The notes below the pieces were generated by a model that did no database searches, had not been told where the DNA came from, and worked only from the letters and a program-made list of their open reading frames with translations. Both the position numbers and the translations under genes were made by a program. Shown here piece by piece: positions 17,691-27,145 of a DNA stretch of 64,000 bases. Location: contig NZ_JBBOXF010000001.1 in assembly GCF_038007465.1 (NCBI RefSeq), positions 1,739,001 to 1,803,000 on the forward strand, in the 5' to 3' direction. The stretch comes from Sporosarcina sp. FSL K6-1508. Lineage in GTDB: Bacteria > Bacillota > Bacilli > Bacillales_A > Planococcaceae. The stretch's first letter is position 1. Every line of letters begins with the position of its first letter.

Positions 17691-17720
17691 CTTCTTAAAC
17701 TAACGTGGTGCTCCTTTCAC
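17691..17720 (+). repeat. half array repeat abutting recombinase
   Basis: CTTCTTAAACTAACGTGGTGCTCCTTT matches the first arm of stem 1; the second arm is missing. It ends 2 bp from the stop codon of the tyrosine recombinase on the other strand. Confidence 0.65.
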
Positions 17721-17722
17721 AT

Positions 17723-18431
17723 TTAAAAGTACATCTGATAATACTCTTTCCTTAGCCTTCCGCTTAATTGAGCGTATATCCTTTTGGTTTCACTTTTCTC
17801 ATGCCCCATAAGACTTTGTATGACATCAATAGGAGCTCCATTATTCAACAAATGAGTTGCATAGCTGTGTCTAAGTTGGTGTGGATGAATCTCTTTATTG
17901 ATTTCAGCACGATTTGAGATCCGCTTGATGATGTATCGCATTTGGGCAACACTCATTTTATGTGGCTGCCTTACGGTCACAAAGATGGCAGGATTGTTGT
18001 CATTATGGCTTTCAATATAGCGTTTAAGCCATATATCACAACGTGTATTAAAATAAACTTCCCTTTCTTTATTACCTTTTCCTTTAACGATCGCGAATTG
18101 ATTGGACCAATTAATATCGTTCTTTTCTAACGAAACTATTTCACCAATTCGACAACCAGTAGAAAACATAAATTCAAAAATCACTTTTTCCATTGAGGAA
18201 TGACAGGATTCACGAAGGTGTTCAATCTCCCGTTTGGTTAAATGCTTGCCCGATACAGCAAGATATCCTTTTAGTCGATTTGTATCCAGCAATTCCATCT
18301 CTACATCCATAAAATCACCAATTAGTAGCAAAGACTGTGACTGATAGGCCTTCAACGTTTGTGGTGAAAAACCCTCTATTCATTTATCAGCTTCAAATGA
18401 AGACCATGCATTTGACAGTAACAATTCCATC
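17723..18431 (-). pseudogene. tyrosine recombinase (XerC/D-like), nonsense mutation and internal deletion
   Basis: The catalytic half is complete: arginine in F-S-T-G-C-R-I-G-E, lysine in G-K-G-N-K-E-R, H-Q-L-R in H-P-H-Q-L-R-H-S-Y-A-T-H, histidine in G-H-E-K and tyrosine in I-Y-A-Q-L-S. Upstream of the apparent start (18355) the frame continues to an ATG at 18431, broken by one TGA where relatives have D-K-R-I-E-G-F-S (CGA to TGA). After V-S-G-K-H-L the sequence jumps to T-K-R-E-I-E-H-L, so about 50 residues of the core-binding domain are deleted. Not functional. Sits inside the repeat-rich zone. Confidence 0.85.
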
Positions 18432-18499
18432 CCCCTAAAATAGTAATTTTAAAAATATTATTGCCATATTAATAGAATTATAGACGTAAGGAGTGTTTT

Positions 18500-18528
18500 T
18501 ACTGACGGGGCAGGTTAGCTAAATAAGG
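18500..18528 (+). repeat. degenerate array hairpin repeat
   Basis: TACTGACGGGGCAGGTTAGCTAAATAAG keeps the GGGGCAGGTTAG core but only part of the left arm. Located upstream of the DUF1871 gene. Confidence 0.55.
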
Positions 18529-18572
18529 GTGTAGCATAAATCACTAAAAATACATTTTGAAAGAGGGATATT

Positions 18573-18833
18573 ATGAACCACTACCAAATTGTAAAAGAAG
18601 TAATTAATGATTGGGACCCGATGCACCTTTTACGTTACACATCTGAGGATGAGTATGATCCAGAAATAAGTCGCATTGTATCGCTATTACCAACTGCATC
18701 TGTTGAAAAATTAGCTGTAGTGATACATAAGGTCTTTGATGAAATGTTTTCGAGGAGTAGAGTACCTTCGATTAATAATTGTTATCCAAGTGCCTTAAAA
18801 ATTTGGGGAGTGTCAATATTTATGTGTAAATGA
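18573..18833 (+). CDS. DUF1871-family protein, 3' end altered by IS256
   Basis: 86 residues; AGAGGGA before ATG 18573. W-D-P-M-H-L-L, D-E-Y-D-P-E-I-S-R-I-V-S-L-L-P and I-H-K-V-F-D-E-M-F fit DUF1871. The final residues M-C-K and the stop come from the IS256 end, so the native C-terminus beyond A-L-K-I-W-G is lost, though most of the protein remains. Function of the family unknown. Confidence 0.7.
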   Translation: MNHYQIVKEVINDWDPMHLLRYTSEDEYDPEISRIVSLLPTASVEKLAVVIHKVFDEMFSRSRVPSINNCYPSALKIWGVSIFMCK

Positions 18834-20138
18834 CAATCCAACCTCTTCTTAAAGATCATCACACTTTTATTCTTTCACTTCAAACAACTCAGCCAGCTTT
18901 GCACGTGCTTGATCGAAACCGATATGGCATCGTACGGCGAAGCGTTGGTTGTACTCTTCAAACTGCGAGACTAGGAAGCGTTCGAGTGCTTCTTCATTCG
19001 GAAACTGTTCTTTGCGCTTTGTATATTTCTTGATTTGCTTGTTAAAGGACTCGATTAAATTCGTTGAGTAGATGCTGCGCCAAATTGCCTTTGGAAAGTT
19101 ATAGAAGGTAAGTAGATGATCATTTGTAGCGAGTGATTTTGTTACCTTTGGATATGATTTGTTCCACTTGGAACAGAAATTATCTAACGCGACTTGCCCA
19201 GCTTCCTGATCATCTGCTCGGTAAACTGTTTTGAAGTCATCGCAAATCTCAGCACGATCTTCGACACGTACTTTATGTGAAATATTGCGTGCCACATGCA
19301 CTAAACATGTTTGGAATTGCGCTTTAGGAAATACGCTTGTAATCGTGTCAATCATGCCTGCTAAGCCGTCTGAAAGGAAGAGAAGGACTTCTTCTACGCC
19401 ACGCTCTTTTGTTTCCAGTAAGAGCTCTTTCCAATTGAATGCTGATTCTGTTGGAGCGATTGTGTAAGCAATTACTTCTTTTGATCCATCTTCGCGAATG
19501 CCCACAGCTATATAAACAGCTTCTTTAGAGACCGTTTCACGTCGAACAGAAATATAGGTTGCGTCTAAATAAACACAGACATAGCGCGCACTGAGTTTCC
19601 TTCTATTAAAGGCTTCTACTTGTTCGCCCACTACCTGTGTCATGTTAGAAATGGTTTGACGTGTGTAATGATGACCGTACATTTTCTCGATTAAATCTGC
19701 GATTTCCGACATGGTAACGCCTTTTTGAAACATGTGAATGACAAATGATTCGAGTGTATCGTTTGACCGCTTATAAGGCGCAACTGTCTGTTGTTTAAAA
19801 TCACCGTTGCGATCACGGGGAATCGTAACTCGGAGGTCACCATATTCCGTGTGTAGCGTTCGGTCATACGAACCATTACGTGAATTCCCTGAATTAAAGC
19901 CTATTCGGTCGTATTTTTCATAATCTAAAAAAGCTGTCAGTTCAGTAGTCAGTAAACTATTAACCGCTGTTTCTAAATGCGAACGAAAAACCTCGGTAAT
20001 ATCTTGTTTTTGTACTAGTGCTTGAACAATATCTGTTGTAAACTGAGTCATAGGGAAGGCCTCTTTTCTAGGATTGGTTGTGGTGACTTAATTCTACCAA
20101 GAAAAGGTCTTCCTTTTTGTAATTATTCATTTACACAA
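18823..20138 (-). mobile_element. IS256-family insertion sequence
   Basis: Terminal inverted repeats TGTGTAAATGA (18823-18833) and TCATTTACACA (20128-20138) enclose one transposase gene. Flanks share ATATTT, but an exact 8-9 bp duplication could not be confirmed. Confidence 0.85.
18867..20051 (-). CDS. IS256-family transposase
   Basis: 394 residues, full length. R-N-G-S-Y-D-R-T-L-H-T-E-Y-G-D-L near the N-terminus; DDE core with Y-L-D-A-T-Y-I, L-S-D-G-L-A-G-M and T-N-L-I-E-S-F-N-K-Q-I-K-K; C-terminal R-F-L-V-S-Q-F-E-E. No frameshift, so possibly active. Confidence 0.95.
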   Translation of the reverse strand: MTQFTTDIVQALVQKQDITEVFRSHLETAVNSLLTTELTAFLDYEKYDRIGFNSGNSRNGSYDRTLHTEYGDLRVTIPRDRNGDFKQQTVAPYKRSNDTLESFVIHMFQKGVTMSEIADLIEKMYGHHYTRQTISNMTQVVGEQVEAFNRRKLSARYVCVYLDATYISVRRETVSKEAVYIAVGIREDGSKEVIAYTIAPTESAFNWKELLLETKERGVEEVLLFLSDGLAGMIDTITSVFPKAQFQTCLVHVARNISHKVRVEDRAEICDDFKTVYRADDQEAGQVALDNFCSKWNKSYPKVTKSLATNDHLLTFYNFPKAIWRSIYSTNLIESFNKQIKKYTKRKEQFPNEEALERFLVSQFEEYNQRFAVRCHIGFDQARAKLAELFEVKE

Positions 20139-20143
20139 GATAT

Positions 20144-20394
20144 TTTACACTCTCAAAATTTGGAACAAAATATATAATAATAAATATCCAAATGTTAATC
20201 AAAATCAATATTATTAAATTAACGAAGGGCATTATTTCAACAAGAGGTGATCGTCTATTCACAGCCACCGAATCGGTTTTTGCAATGACTTCTTCCATAT
20301 ATAGGGGTACTCTTCCAAACGGTTCGATAACCAACTGTATTTCAGATAAAGCTTCGGCACTCTTTTTGTCGCCACCATTTTCTACGTAACACAT
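20144..20394 (-). CDS. small membrane protein fragment
   Basis: A minus-strand frame of ~80 residues with a soluble N-terminal part and one hydrophobic stretch (F-V-N-L-I-I-L-I-L-I-N-I-W-I-F-I-I-I-Y-F). It runs into the IS256 end and overlaps other open frames upstream, so it is likely a remnant. No family recognised. Confidence 0.3.
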
Positions 20395-20439
20395 CGGCTA
20401 ACGTCATGACCAATTCACTTCCTATAAGAAACATCATTT

Positions 20440-20610
20440 CAATCTTGCATATCATGTCCTCCACAATAATTCCCGCAATTTCATAAGGTACACTAAATAT
20501 AGCCTTGGCCGGTTGTTTGCCTTGTTCATAATAGGAAATGACTGTATTGAGTAAGCGGAAATTTATTTCCTTGAAATTGTGAATGAGGAGGCTAATTAGC
20601 TGTTCACCTT
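20440..20610 (-). pseudogene. decayed SLAP-domain gene
   Basis: About 160 bp are clearly homologous to the SLAP gene at 26054-26425 (for example shared GGTTGTTTGCCTTGTT and AGGAAATGACTGTATTG). Stops and deletions leave no frame. The rest of 20395-20973 holds another short remnant ending ...Y-I-E-T-T-E-G-T-Y-I-H-L-N-A near 20778 and no gene. Confidence 0.6.
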
Positions 20611-20973
20611 AATTTTGGGGTTGACCACTATTGCTAAAGCAATGAAACCGGTGCTTTGTAAATAAATTCTCTACGCTCTGACATTCTCGATAAAGACATC
20701 TACATCGAGACGACAGAAGGTACGTATATCCATCTTAATGCATCAGATAAATATCACGAATTATTAGCTACGTGTTAAACTATAGGCAGATGAATTTCGA
20801 GGAATAGTCCGAAAACCATTCTTAGAATACACTATAAATGGATTGGTATTCATCAAAGCTGATGCCATCCGGTTATGGTGTCTATGATTGTACATATATG
20901 TGAATTAACGCGTATGTTTGTAAAACAGGAAACCTGCAAGGATTTACTGAAAAAATAATAGGATGGTGCTTCC

Positions 20974-21939
20974 ATGATTGGTATGGGCTATCGGACGATA
21001 AAGACTGCTGTAGGAGCAGGGCTGGCCATTTGGATTGCAAGTTTATTGGATTTGGAATTTGCAACGTTTGCAGCAATTATTGTTATTATGTGTATCGAGA
21101 AAACGAAGAAAAAGACATTAATTACAATGAAGGATAAATTTTTTGCCTCTCTCTTATCCTTGATTATTGGTGCTTTGTTTTTTGAAGTATTAGGTTATAA
21201 TCCCATTGTCTTTTCCTTATTTATTTTATTATTTGTTCCAATCCTTGTAAGAGGTCACATTCAGGCTGGTTTTGTCACAAGTATGGTTGTCGTATTACAT
21301 GTTTATACGGTAAAGGATGCTACCTGGGCTATGTTTTTGAATGAGCTCTATATTATTTTCATCGGTATGGGTATTGCTCTTCTCGTCAATAGTTTTATGC
21401 CGAATTTCAAGCGAGATATTGAAAACTTTAAGAAGGAGATTGAACAAAAGTTTGAAATTATTCTCTTTGAATTCTCTGCCCATTTAAGGGATAGTATGCG
21501 AAATTGGGATGGGAAAGAGATACTCGAGGTAGAAGATTTGATTAATCAATCTAAAAGCATTGCCATTCAAGATGTAGAAAATCGTCTGTTGCGAAAACAA
21601 AATATAGATTATTATTATCTGGAAATGCGAGAGGATCAACTGGAACTCCTAAAACATATGATGAAAATCGTTGCTATTTTCTCTTCATTCAGCCTAGACG
21701 TCAAACAGAAAGAAATGTTTGCAGAGTTCTTGGAGAATTTAAGTCGGAACGTTCATTCGGGAGATACAACGGACATTTCATTAAATGAGTTAGAGAAATT
21801 AAATGCCTTGATTCGCAAGATGGAGTTACCGAAGACAAGAGAAGAATTTGAAATACGGGCGAATCTATTTTATTTGATTTTTGAAATGAAAAACTACTTA
21901 AACATAAAGAAAAAACTTTTTGCAAAAAGAAGTCAGTAG
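20974..21939 (+). CDS. aromatic acid exporter family (YqjA/DUF939-like) membrane protein
   Basis: 321 residues from ATG 20974. N-terminal ~140 residues contain about five helices (G-Y-R-T-I-K-T-A-V-G-A-G-L-A-I-W at the start is the family signature); the C-terminal half is a helical cytoplasmic ArAE_1_C-type domain. Probable export of aromatic compounds, by family only. Followed by a terminator. Confidence 0.85.
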   Translation: MIGMGYRTIKTAVGAGLAIWIASLLDLEFATFAAIIVIMCIEKTKKKTLITMKDKFFASLLSLIIGALFFEVLGYNPIVFSLFILLFVPILVRGHIQAGFVTSMVVVLHVYTVKDATWAMFLNELYIIFIGMGIALLVNSFMPNFKRDIENFKKEIEQKFEIILFEFSAHLRDSMRNWDGKEILEVEDLINQSKSIAIQDVENRLLRKQNIDYYYLEMREDQLELLKHMMKIVAIFSSFSLDVKQKEMFAEFLENLSRNVHSGDTTDISLNELEKLNALIRKMELPKTREEFEIRANLFYLIFEMKNYLNIKKKLFAKRSQ

Positions 21940-21988
21940 TGGAAGGTGGCTGCGAGAGAGGATATTCAGATGATTCATCGAGTTGTTT

Positions 21989-22024
21989 TTGAGAAATGGG
22001 ATAAATCCTGTTTCTCTTTTTTTG
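21989..22024 (+). terminator. terminator after ArAE gene
   Basis: GAGAAA...TTTCTC stem with a TCCTG inner loop and seven T. Confidence 0.8.
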
Positions 22025-22300
22025 TTGAATGATTGTTCTACTCTTGAGTATTGCCTCAACAAAAAGAAGGAATTTGGAAAGCGTTGACTGAACCTGATTT
22101 GATTGGAATGTATAATCTCACTCACAATAGGCAAATTAATAATAAATTGTTACGGCATGAATTAGCTAAGAAAAGTATTTCTATTGAGCATGATTCATTT
22201 CCTTTTCGTCCTTTTACTCATCATAATGCCTATTTATGAATTTTAATAATGCCATTATCCGTAGAAAAAATGTTGAGCAATCCGAGAAGAGGTAAAGTTG

Positions 22301-23251
22301 ATGACTATAAAAAGCAAAAGTAGTAAGGAAGCTAAAAAGGGTGTAGGCTTAGGGGCTGCTTCCGCAGTTGCATGGGGGGTAGATACGGTAATCATTGGCA
22401 TTATAATAGCGAGTACTCCATTTAAAGAGGCCGTGATGCTTGCTCCGATTATAGCTGCATTCATGCATGACTTTTTCTCTTCAATATGGATATCTTTATT
22501 GATGATTATTAAGGGGGAATTTATAAATGTCTTAAAGCTCTATAAAACGAAAAGTGGTGCGATATTAGTTTTAGGTGCATTGTCGGGCGGACCTTTGGCA
22601 ATGAGCTTTTACTTTCTTGGTATTCAATATGCTGGAGTCACCTATGCGGCAAGTATCGCTTCTATATTTCCTGGCATAGGAGCCGTGCTTGCATTCTTTT
22701 TTTTGAAGGAAAAAATGAACAAAAGAACTTGGTCCGGCGTTGTGTTGAGTATTATTGGGGTCATTGTAATAGCATATGTACCCACGAAGTTTGACACCGA
22801 AAGTACCTTTTTCATCGGAATATTGTTTTCGTTAGGCGCTGCCATCTTTTGGGGACTTGAAGGTGTAATCGGTGCTTGGGGGATGAGAGGAAAAGAAGTC
22901 GTACCGCTATATGCGATTAATATTAGACAAATTACTTCCGCTCTCAGTTATGCAATAATACTCGTTCCATTGCTGCATGGCTATCCTTTAGTATTTGAGG
23001 CGGCGGCATCCAACATTGTATGGATCATCGTCATCGCCGGTTTTTTAGGAACTGCTAATTATTCCTTATACTATTCGTCAATTAATTTAATCGGAGCCGC
23101 TAGGGGGCAATCACTGAACAATACGTATGTATTTTGGGCGATCTTAACCGAAATTCTGTTTATTGGTACTCCAGTTAATATACAATTTATCATAGGCGCA
23201 ATTATCATAATTTTAGCGTCAATCCTCGTATCAGGAAGCTTAAAAAAGTAA
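22301..23251 (+). CDS. EamA-family DMT transporter
   Basis: 316 residues; ATG 22301 chosen over TTG 22298 (AGAAGAGGT upstream). Ten hydrophobic helices in two EamA halves; A-S-I-A-S-I-F-P-G-I-G-A-V-L-A-F-F-F-L-K-E-K-M at the end of the first half is the drug/metabolite transporter signature. Likely exports a small metabolite across the cytoplasmic membrane. Confidence 0.9.
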   Translation: MTIKSKSSKEAKKGVGLGAASAVAWGVDTVIIGIIIASTPFKEAVMLAPIIAAFMHDFFSSIWISLLMIIKGEFINVLKLYKTKSGAILVLGALSGGPLAMSFYFLGIQYAGVTYAASIASIFPGIGAVLAFFFLKEKMNKRTWSGVVLSIIGVIVIAYVPTKFDTESTFFIGILFSLGAAIFWGLEGVIGAWGMRGKEVVPLYAINIRQITSALSYAIILVPLLHGYPLVFEAAASNIVWIIVIAGFLGTANYSLYYSSINLIGAARGQSLNNTYVFWAILTEILFIGTPVNIQFIIGAIIIILASILVSGSLKK

Positions 23252-23394
23252 AGGGTGGGTTGTTTAGGGCAAGATTAAGCATAATTGAAGGTACTTACAA
23301 TGGCGCTACAGAGGAGGGTAATTTAATTAGCACAATTCCATCATAATTTTTAAAAATTGCCGCATACTATTCTAAAACTATGAGGTGGAAAAGA

Positions 23395-24360
23395 ATGACC
23401 ATTGTACGTCTCGGTTATGTTGCCATGAGTATGGAATTAAAAAATGCTTCCCCCTCACAAACGATGACGTTTGCACAATTTCAGAAAATTGCGGATCGGG
23501 AAGCAGCTATTCGCAAATTAGAACGGATTGCGCAATCGAATTTAAAAAATACACTGCGAATTCTAAAGCATAATGCGGCTTCAAATATTCATTTTTATCG
23601 TCTAACTTCCCGACTCATTCCTTTGGCAAATCATGAAGCACTTCGTGATTGGGATTATCTGAACCCGCTGCGCAATCTGCTGCGTGAAATCGGCAATTTT
23701 TCCAAGGAATATGATATAAGAATAGATTTTCATCCGGATCATTTTGTTCTCATTAATTCCACGAAAAAAGAAGTTTTTAAGAATTCTATCCAAACGTTGA
23801 AGATGCACTATTTATTATTAAAAGGGATGGGTATTGCCCCGACTCATCGCTGTGTCATGCATGTAGGTGGTAATTACAAGGAGACGGAAGCATCACTTGA
23901 ACGTTTTATTGATAATTGGATGGACGTTCCAAAATCGATTCAAAAAATGGTTATGCTTGAAAATGACGATACTTCATTTACGCTAGAGGATACTCTATAC
24001 TTGTGTGAAAAATTGGATATTCCGCTTGTCTTTGATTATCATCACCACCTGGCTCATTATAGAAATGTTGATTGGGAAGTTCATTGGGGCAGGGTTATCC
24101 AAACATGGAAGCATTCTTCTCTACCTGTAAAAATGCATATTTCCAGTCCTAAGAGCCAAAAAGCATTTCGACATCATGCTGATTTTATTGATTTGAATAT
24201 GTTCTTTCAGTTTCTAAAAGAAATTAAGGGCAGCGTTCCGCAAATTGACTGTATGATTGAAGCGAAAAGTAAAGACAATGCCCTTTTTCAATTAATGGAA
24301 GAGATTAATACGAGAGATGATGTGGAAATCATTGATGGTTCTTCATTTCATTTGAAATAA
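23395..24360 (+). CDS. uvsE: UV DNA damage endonuclease UvsE
   Basis: 321 residues. Start at ATG 23395 because GAGGTGG precedes it; a longer frame begins at 23380. V-R-L-G-Y-V-A-M-S, the metal ligands around D-F-H-P-D-H-F, M-H-V-G-G, L-E-N-D-D, F-D-Y-H-H-H and K-M-H-I-S-S belong to the UvdE TIM-barrel family, which nicks DNA 5' to UV photoproducts. Typical for spore-forming Bacillales. Single gene. Confidence 0.95.
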   Translation: MTIVRLGYVAMSMELKNASPSQTMTFAQFQKIADREAAIRKLERIAQSNLKNTLRILKHNAASNIHFYRLTSRLIPLANHEALRDWDYLNPLRNLLREIGNFSKEYDIRIDFHPDHFVLINSTKKEVFKNSIQTLKMHYLLLKGMGIAPTHRCVMHVGGNYKETEASLERFIDNWMDVPKSIQKMVMLENDDTSFTLEDTLYLCEKLDIPLVFDYHHHLAHYRNVDWEVHWGRVIQTWKHSSLPVKMHISSPKSQKAFRHHADFIDLNMFFQFLKEIKGSVPQIDCMIEAKSKDNALFQLMEEINTRDDVEIIDGSSFHLK

Positions 24361-24683
24361 TCGGAAGAGCCAATGGAACAATTTTAACAACTCAACCTAG
24401 ATTCCAGGTTATCATAATGAGTTGGGTGTGACCAACCAGCTACATTAAACTGCGATGAAGCGCAAACTAAACGTATGCATCAGCTTCTGAAGAAAAGAAG
24501 GTGATTAAATGGACTGAACTTAACACTATTCTTATTCTCTCTCAATACTTCAATGTCGTCCCGAGTAGATAACGATAGTCGGAGTAAAGTATATACGAAG
24601 AGTAATTTTTAAAAGAGTATAATCTAACAACAGCAGACATTATAGCGATTCGAGAGTTCTATTGAGAATAAAACTATAATTGC
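24361..24683. other. gene-free stretch between uvsE and dus
   Basis: About 320 bp without a supported gene or repeat of the array family; ends in a bidirectional terminator. Confidence 0.5.
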
Positions 24684-24719
24684 TAAAAAAGACTTGCTGT
24701 TAAAACAAGTCTTTTTTTA
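24684..24719. terminator. bidirectional terminator between uvsE and dus
   Basis: AAAAAAGACTTG pairs with CAAGTCTTTTTTT around CTGTTAAAA; serves the convergent genes. Confidence 0.85.
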
Positions 24720-24739
24720 CTGGCAAGGGTGGATATGCC

Positions 24740-25717
24740 TCAATCTTTTTCGTTATCTAAAACTTGTTGTACTAAACGACGTACTTCATCCGTTGACTTT
24801 GTATCCATTAATTGGTTTCTTAGTTCACCTGCACCTTTAAATCCACGAATATAGATTTTGAAAAAGCGGAGAAGTGGCTTAAATGGACGAGGTCCGAATT
24901 CTTTTGAATATTTATCGTGGAGATCTAAGTGTAAAAATAACAAATCGATAAACTCTTTCACACTATGTTCTTTAGGGTCTATTTCAAAAGCAAAAGGATT
25001 GGTGAAAACGCCGCGGCCAATCATGACACCATCGACGCCGTATTGTTCCACTAATTTTAATCCTGTTGCGCGGTCAGGAATATCTCCATTAATGGTTAAC
25101 AACGTATTTGGAGCAATTTCATCTCGTAATTTTTTTATTTCAGGAATTAGTTCCCAGTGTGCATCTACTTTACTCATCTCTTTTTTTGTACGAAGGTGAA
25201 TGGAAAGATTCGCAATATCTTGTTTCAAAACATGTCCTAACCATTCGAGCCACTCGTCAATATGTGTGTAGCCTAATCTTGTTTTAACACTAACTGGTAA
25301 TCCACCTGCTTTTGCTGCTTGAATAATTTCTGCTGCATTTTCAGGATTTCGTATTAATCCGGCACCTTTACCATTGGCTGCGACGTTTTGTACGGGGCAT
25401 CCCATGTTTAAATCGATACCTCTAAACCCGAGTTTTTTCATATCAATACTCATCTGTTCAAAAAATGCGGGTTTATTGCCCCAAATATGAGCGACAATCG
25501 GTTGCTCATCTTCTGTAAACGTTAACCGACCACGTACACTGTCTCTTCCTTCAGGGTGACAATAACTTTCAGAATTTGTGAATTCCGTGAAAAATACGTC
25601 GGGTTTTGCAGCTTCACTAATGACGTGACGAAATACTACATCTGTGACATCTTCCATTGGTGCTAATATAAAAAACGGCTTCGGTAAATCAAGCCAAAAA
25701 TTATCTTCGTTATTCAT
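24740..25717 (-). CDS. dus: tRNA-dihydrouridine synthase
   Basis: 325 residues. Start at 25717 (M-N-N-E-D-N-F-W) with AGGAGGAG just upstream; the longer frame from 25750 lacks a site. L-A-P-M-E-D-V-T-D at the N-terminus, the catalytic-cysteine motif N-M-G-C-P-V-Q, K-T-R-L-G and G-V-M-I-G-R-G identify an FMN-dependent Dus enzyme, which reduces uridine in tRNA D-loops. Confidence 0.93.
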   Translation of the reverse strand: MNNEDNFWLDLPKPFFILAPMEDVTDVVFRHVISEAAKPDVFFTEFTNSESYCHPEGRDSVRGRLTFTEDEQPIVAHIWGNKPAFFEQMSIDMKKLGFRGIDLNMGCPVQNVAANGKGAGLIRNPENAAEIIQAAKAGGLPVSVKTRLGYTHIDEWLEWLGHVLKQDIANLSIHLRTKKEMSKVDAHWELIPEIKKLRDEIAPNTLLTINGDIPDRATGLKLVEQYGVDGVMIGRGVFTNPFAFEIDPKEHSVKEFIDLLFLHLDLHDKYSKEFGPRPFKPLLRFFKIYIRGFKGAGELRNQLMDTKSTDEVRRLVQQVLDNEKD

Positions 25718-25884
25718 TTTTTCTCCTCCTGTTGCAACATATAAAACCATGTGAGTGATCGCAAGGTCCTTTACCCATCATAATATAATATCATTTCTTT
25801 TCGTTAGATGCACAGAATTAATTGTAAGAGCGATTGTCACGAATCAGTGAATAATGAAGGAAGCCTTGCTGAATATGATTAAAT

Positions 25885-25935
25885 GAAAAAGGGTTATCCA
25901 TAAGTCATTGTTATCGACTTATGGATAATCCTTAT
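25885..25935 (-). terminator. terminator of SLAP operon
   Basis: GGGTTATCCATAAGTC pairs with GACTTATGGATAATCC; read on the minus strand it ends in CCCTTTTT. The rest of 25718-26053 shows no gene. Confidence 0.8.
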
Positions 25936-26053
25936 TATTATGCCTATATTTGTGCATACCTAGCCTGTATACGGTCGCATCGTATCCCACAATCTTTCTA
26001 GTGCTTTTCCTGAATCATTGTAATAAGTGCTGCCTAGTAGACCTCATTATATA

Positions 26054-26425
26054 TTAATTCCAAATTGCATACTGGGGATCTGTATTTGTTACATTCGTTT
26101 CTGAAAATATAAACGTCCATGGCATCGACGTATTGCCGGCAATTTCCCAAGGTAAGCTAAACGTAGCATTGACCGGTTGTTTGCCTTGTTCGTAATAGGA
26201 AATGACTGTATTGTGTAGGCAGAAATTTATGTCTTCGAAATTGTGAATGAGTACGGTAATCAGGTGTTCACCTTTATGATTACGAGCATTCCATAAGAAT
26301 GACAAATGGGCGCCGCCTTGTAGCTGTTTTGTTTGTTGTTTGAAATGATCCATAATTTTTTTACGATCAGCAGGGGCAATTGCTTTGTCCCATGCAGGTT
26401 CAAAAAAAAGCTTTTGCATCGTCAT
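26054..26425 (-). CDS. SLAP-domain protein
   Basis: 123 residues; AGGGGG precedes the start. M-Q-K-L-x-F-E-P-A-W-D-K-A-I-A-P, W-N-A-R-N-H-K-G-E-H-L-I-T-V-L-I-H-N-F and S-M-P-W-T-F-I-F are the SLAP-domain consensus associated with S-layer/accessory Sec systems of Bacillales. Single domain, no signal peptide. Downstream partner in a probable two-gene operon with the 52-residue ORF at 26432. Confidence 0.85.
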   Translation of the reverse strand: MTMQKLFFEPAWDKAIAPADRKKIMDHFKQQTKQLQGGAHLSFLWNARNHKGEHLITVLIHNFEDINFCLHNTVISYYEQGKQPVNATFSLPWEIAGNTSMPWTFIFSETNVTNTDPQYAIWN

Positions 26426-26431
26426 AGCCCC

Positions 26432-26590
26432 CTAATTCAATTCAATTTTGTTCCAAACATCACTGGCAATTTGATGAACGAGAGATAATTTGTTCAACTG
26501 AACATCGTCTTCAATCGCTACATATTTCACCTCATTACCTCCCGCGACTCTCCCACTGTATTTAATAGTAGCATAATTGTTTGGGATCAA
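26432..26590 (-). CDS. 52-residue protein with TTG start, upstream of SLAP gene
   Basis: A perfect AGGAGGT (plus-strand ACCTCCT, 26595-26601) lies 5 bp before a TTG at 26590. The frame reads M-I-P-N-N-Y-A-T-I-K-Y-S-G-R... through V-A-I-E-D-D-V-Q-L-N-K-L to a stop at 26432, six bp before the SLAP start. The site, spacing and coupling make this a likely real gene. No family recognised. Confidence 0.6.
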   Translation of the reverse strand: MIPNNYATIKYSGRVAGGNEVKYVAIEDDVQLNKLSLVHQIASDVWNKIELN

Positions 26591-26822
26591 ATGCTACCTC
26601 CTGGACAGATTCTTTACCACTTTATACTTTCTGGATAATCAAAGATAAGAAACCATATTTTGGGGATGCAATAATGTTATACTTGTTTTACAAATCTGAC
26701 TGATCTTCAATAAGATCAATCTTCCTCAAACGAATATATTAATTTTGCCAAAGATATACAGTGAAATCAACTTATTTAGGTAATTCTCCAATCGAACATC
26801 TAGTGCTTCAAGGGGGCTTCAA

Positions 26823-26972
26823 ATTGGGAAAAAAAGAACGTTAGGGTTAATTGTAATCATAAGCTTAGTTTTAATAACGTTGATTTTTCCGTATTCTTTT
26901 TTTAGTGTATATAAACCAATTTCCTTTAAAGCGGATACTATCTTTTTAAAGGACTATAATCACTCTTCTTAA
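26823..26972 (+). pseudogene. N-terminal fragment of a membrane/exported protein
   Basis: After GGGGGC a frame reads I-G-K-K-R-T-L-G-L-I-V-I-I-S-L-V-L-I-T-L-I-F and on to D-T-I-F-L-K-D-Y-N-H-S-S. The only start is ATT, or TTG in another frame, and it ends after 49 codons; further scraps (F-G-M-Y-P-H-F-Y-E-E-Y) follow in another frame. Looks like a decayed cassette gene. Confidence 0.4.
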
Positions 26973-27087
26973 AAACCTTCAAAATGATGTTCAAATAAGT
27001 TTCGGCATGTATCCGCATTTTTATGAAGAGTATTATGAATTTATAAGTGAATGAGAAATTGATGTACGCCAGGCATGATTGATACAG

Positions 27088-27120
27088 CTGTTCCAGAATC
27101 GGGCCAAATTATTGAATAAT
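27088..27120 (+). repeat. array repeat, second-type hairpin
   Basis: TTCCAGAATCGGGCCAAATTATTGAATAA: the CAATCGGGCC-type module that in full copies follows the CTAAC/GTTAG hairpin. It immediately precedes the next gene and marks the left edge of the dense array. Confidence 0.65.
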
Positions 27121-27145
27121 GCTTTCAAAAGAGGGTTTTGAGGAT

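Noticed and set aside
17723..18431. Tyrosine recombinase as an intact short integrase
   Set aside because: The upstream frame continues past an in-frame TGA and the core-binding domain lacks about 50 residues.
22051..22239. 62-residue frame before the EamA gene
   Set aside because: No ribosome binding site, immediately after a terminator, no recognisable family.
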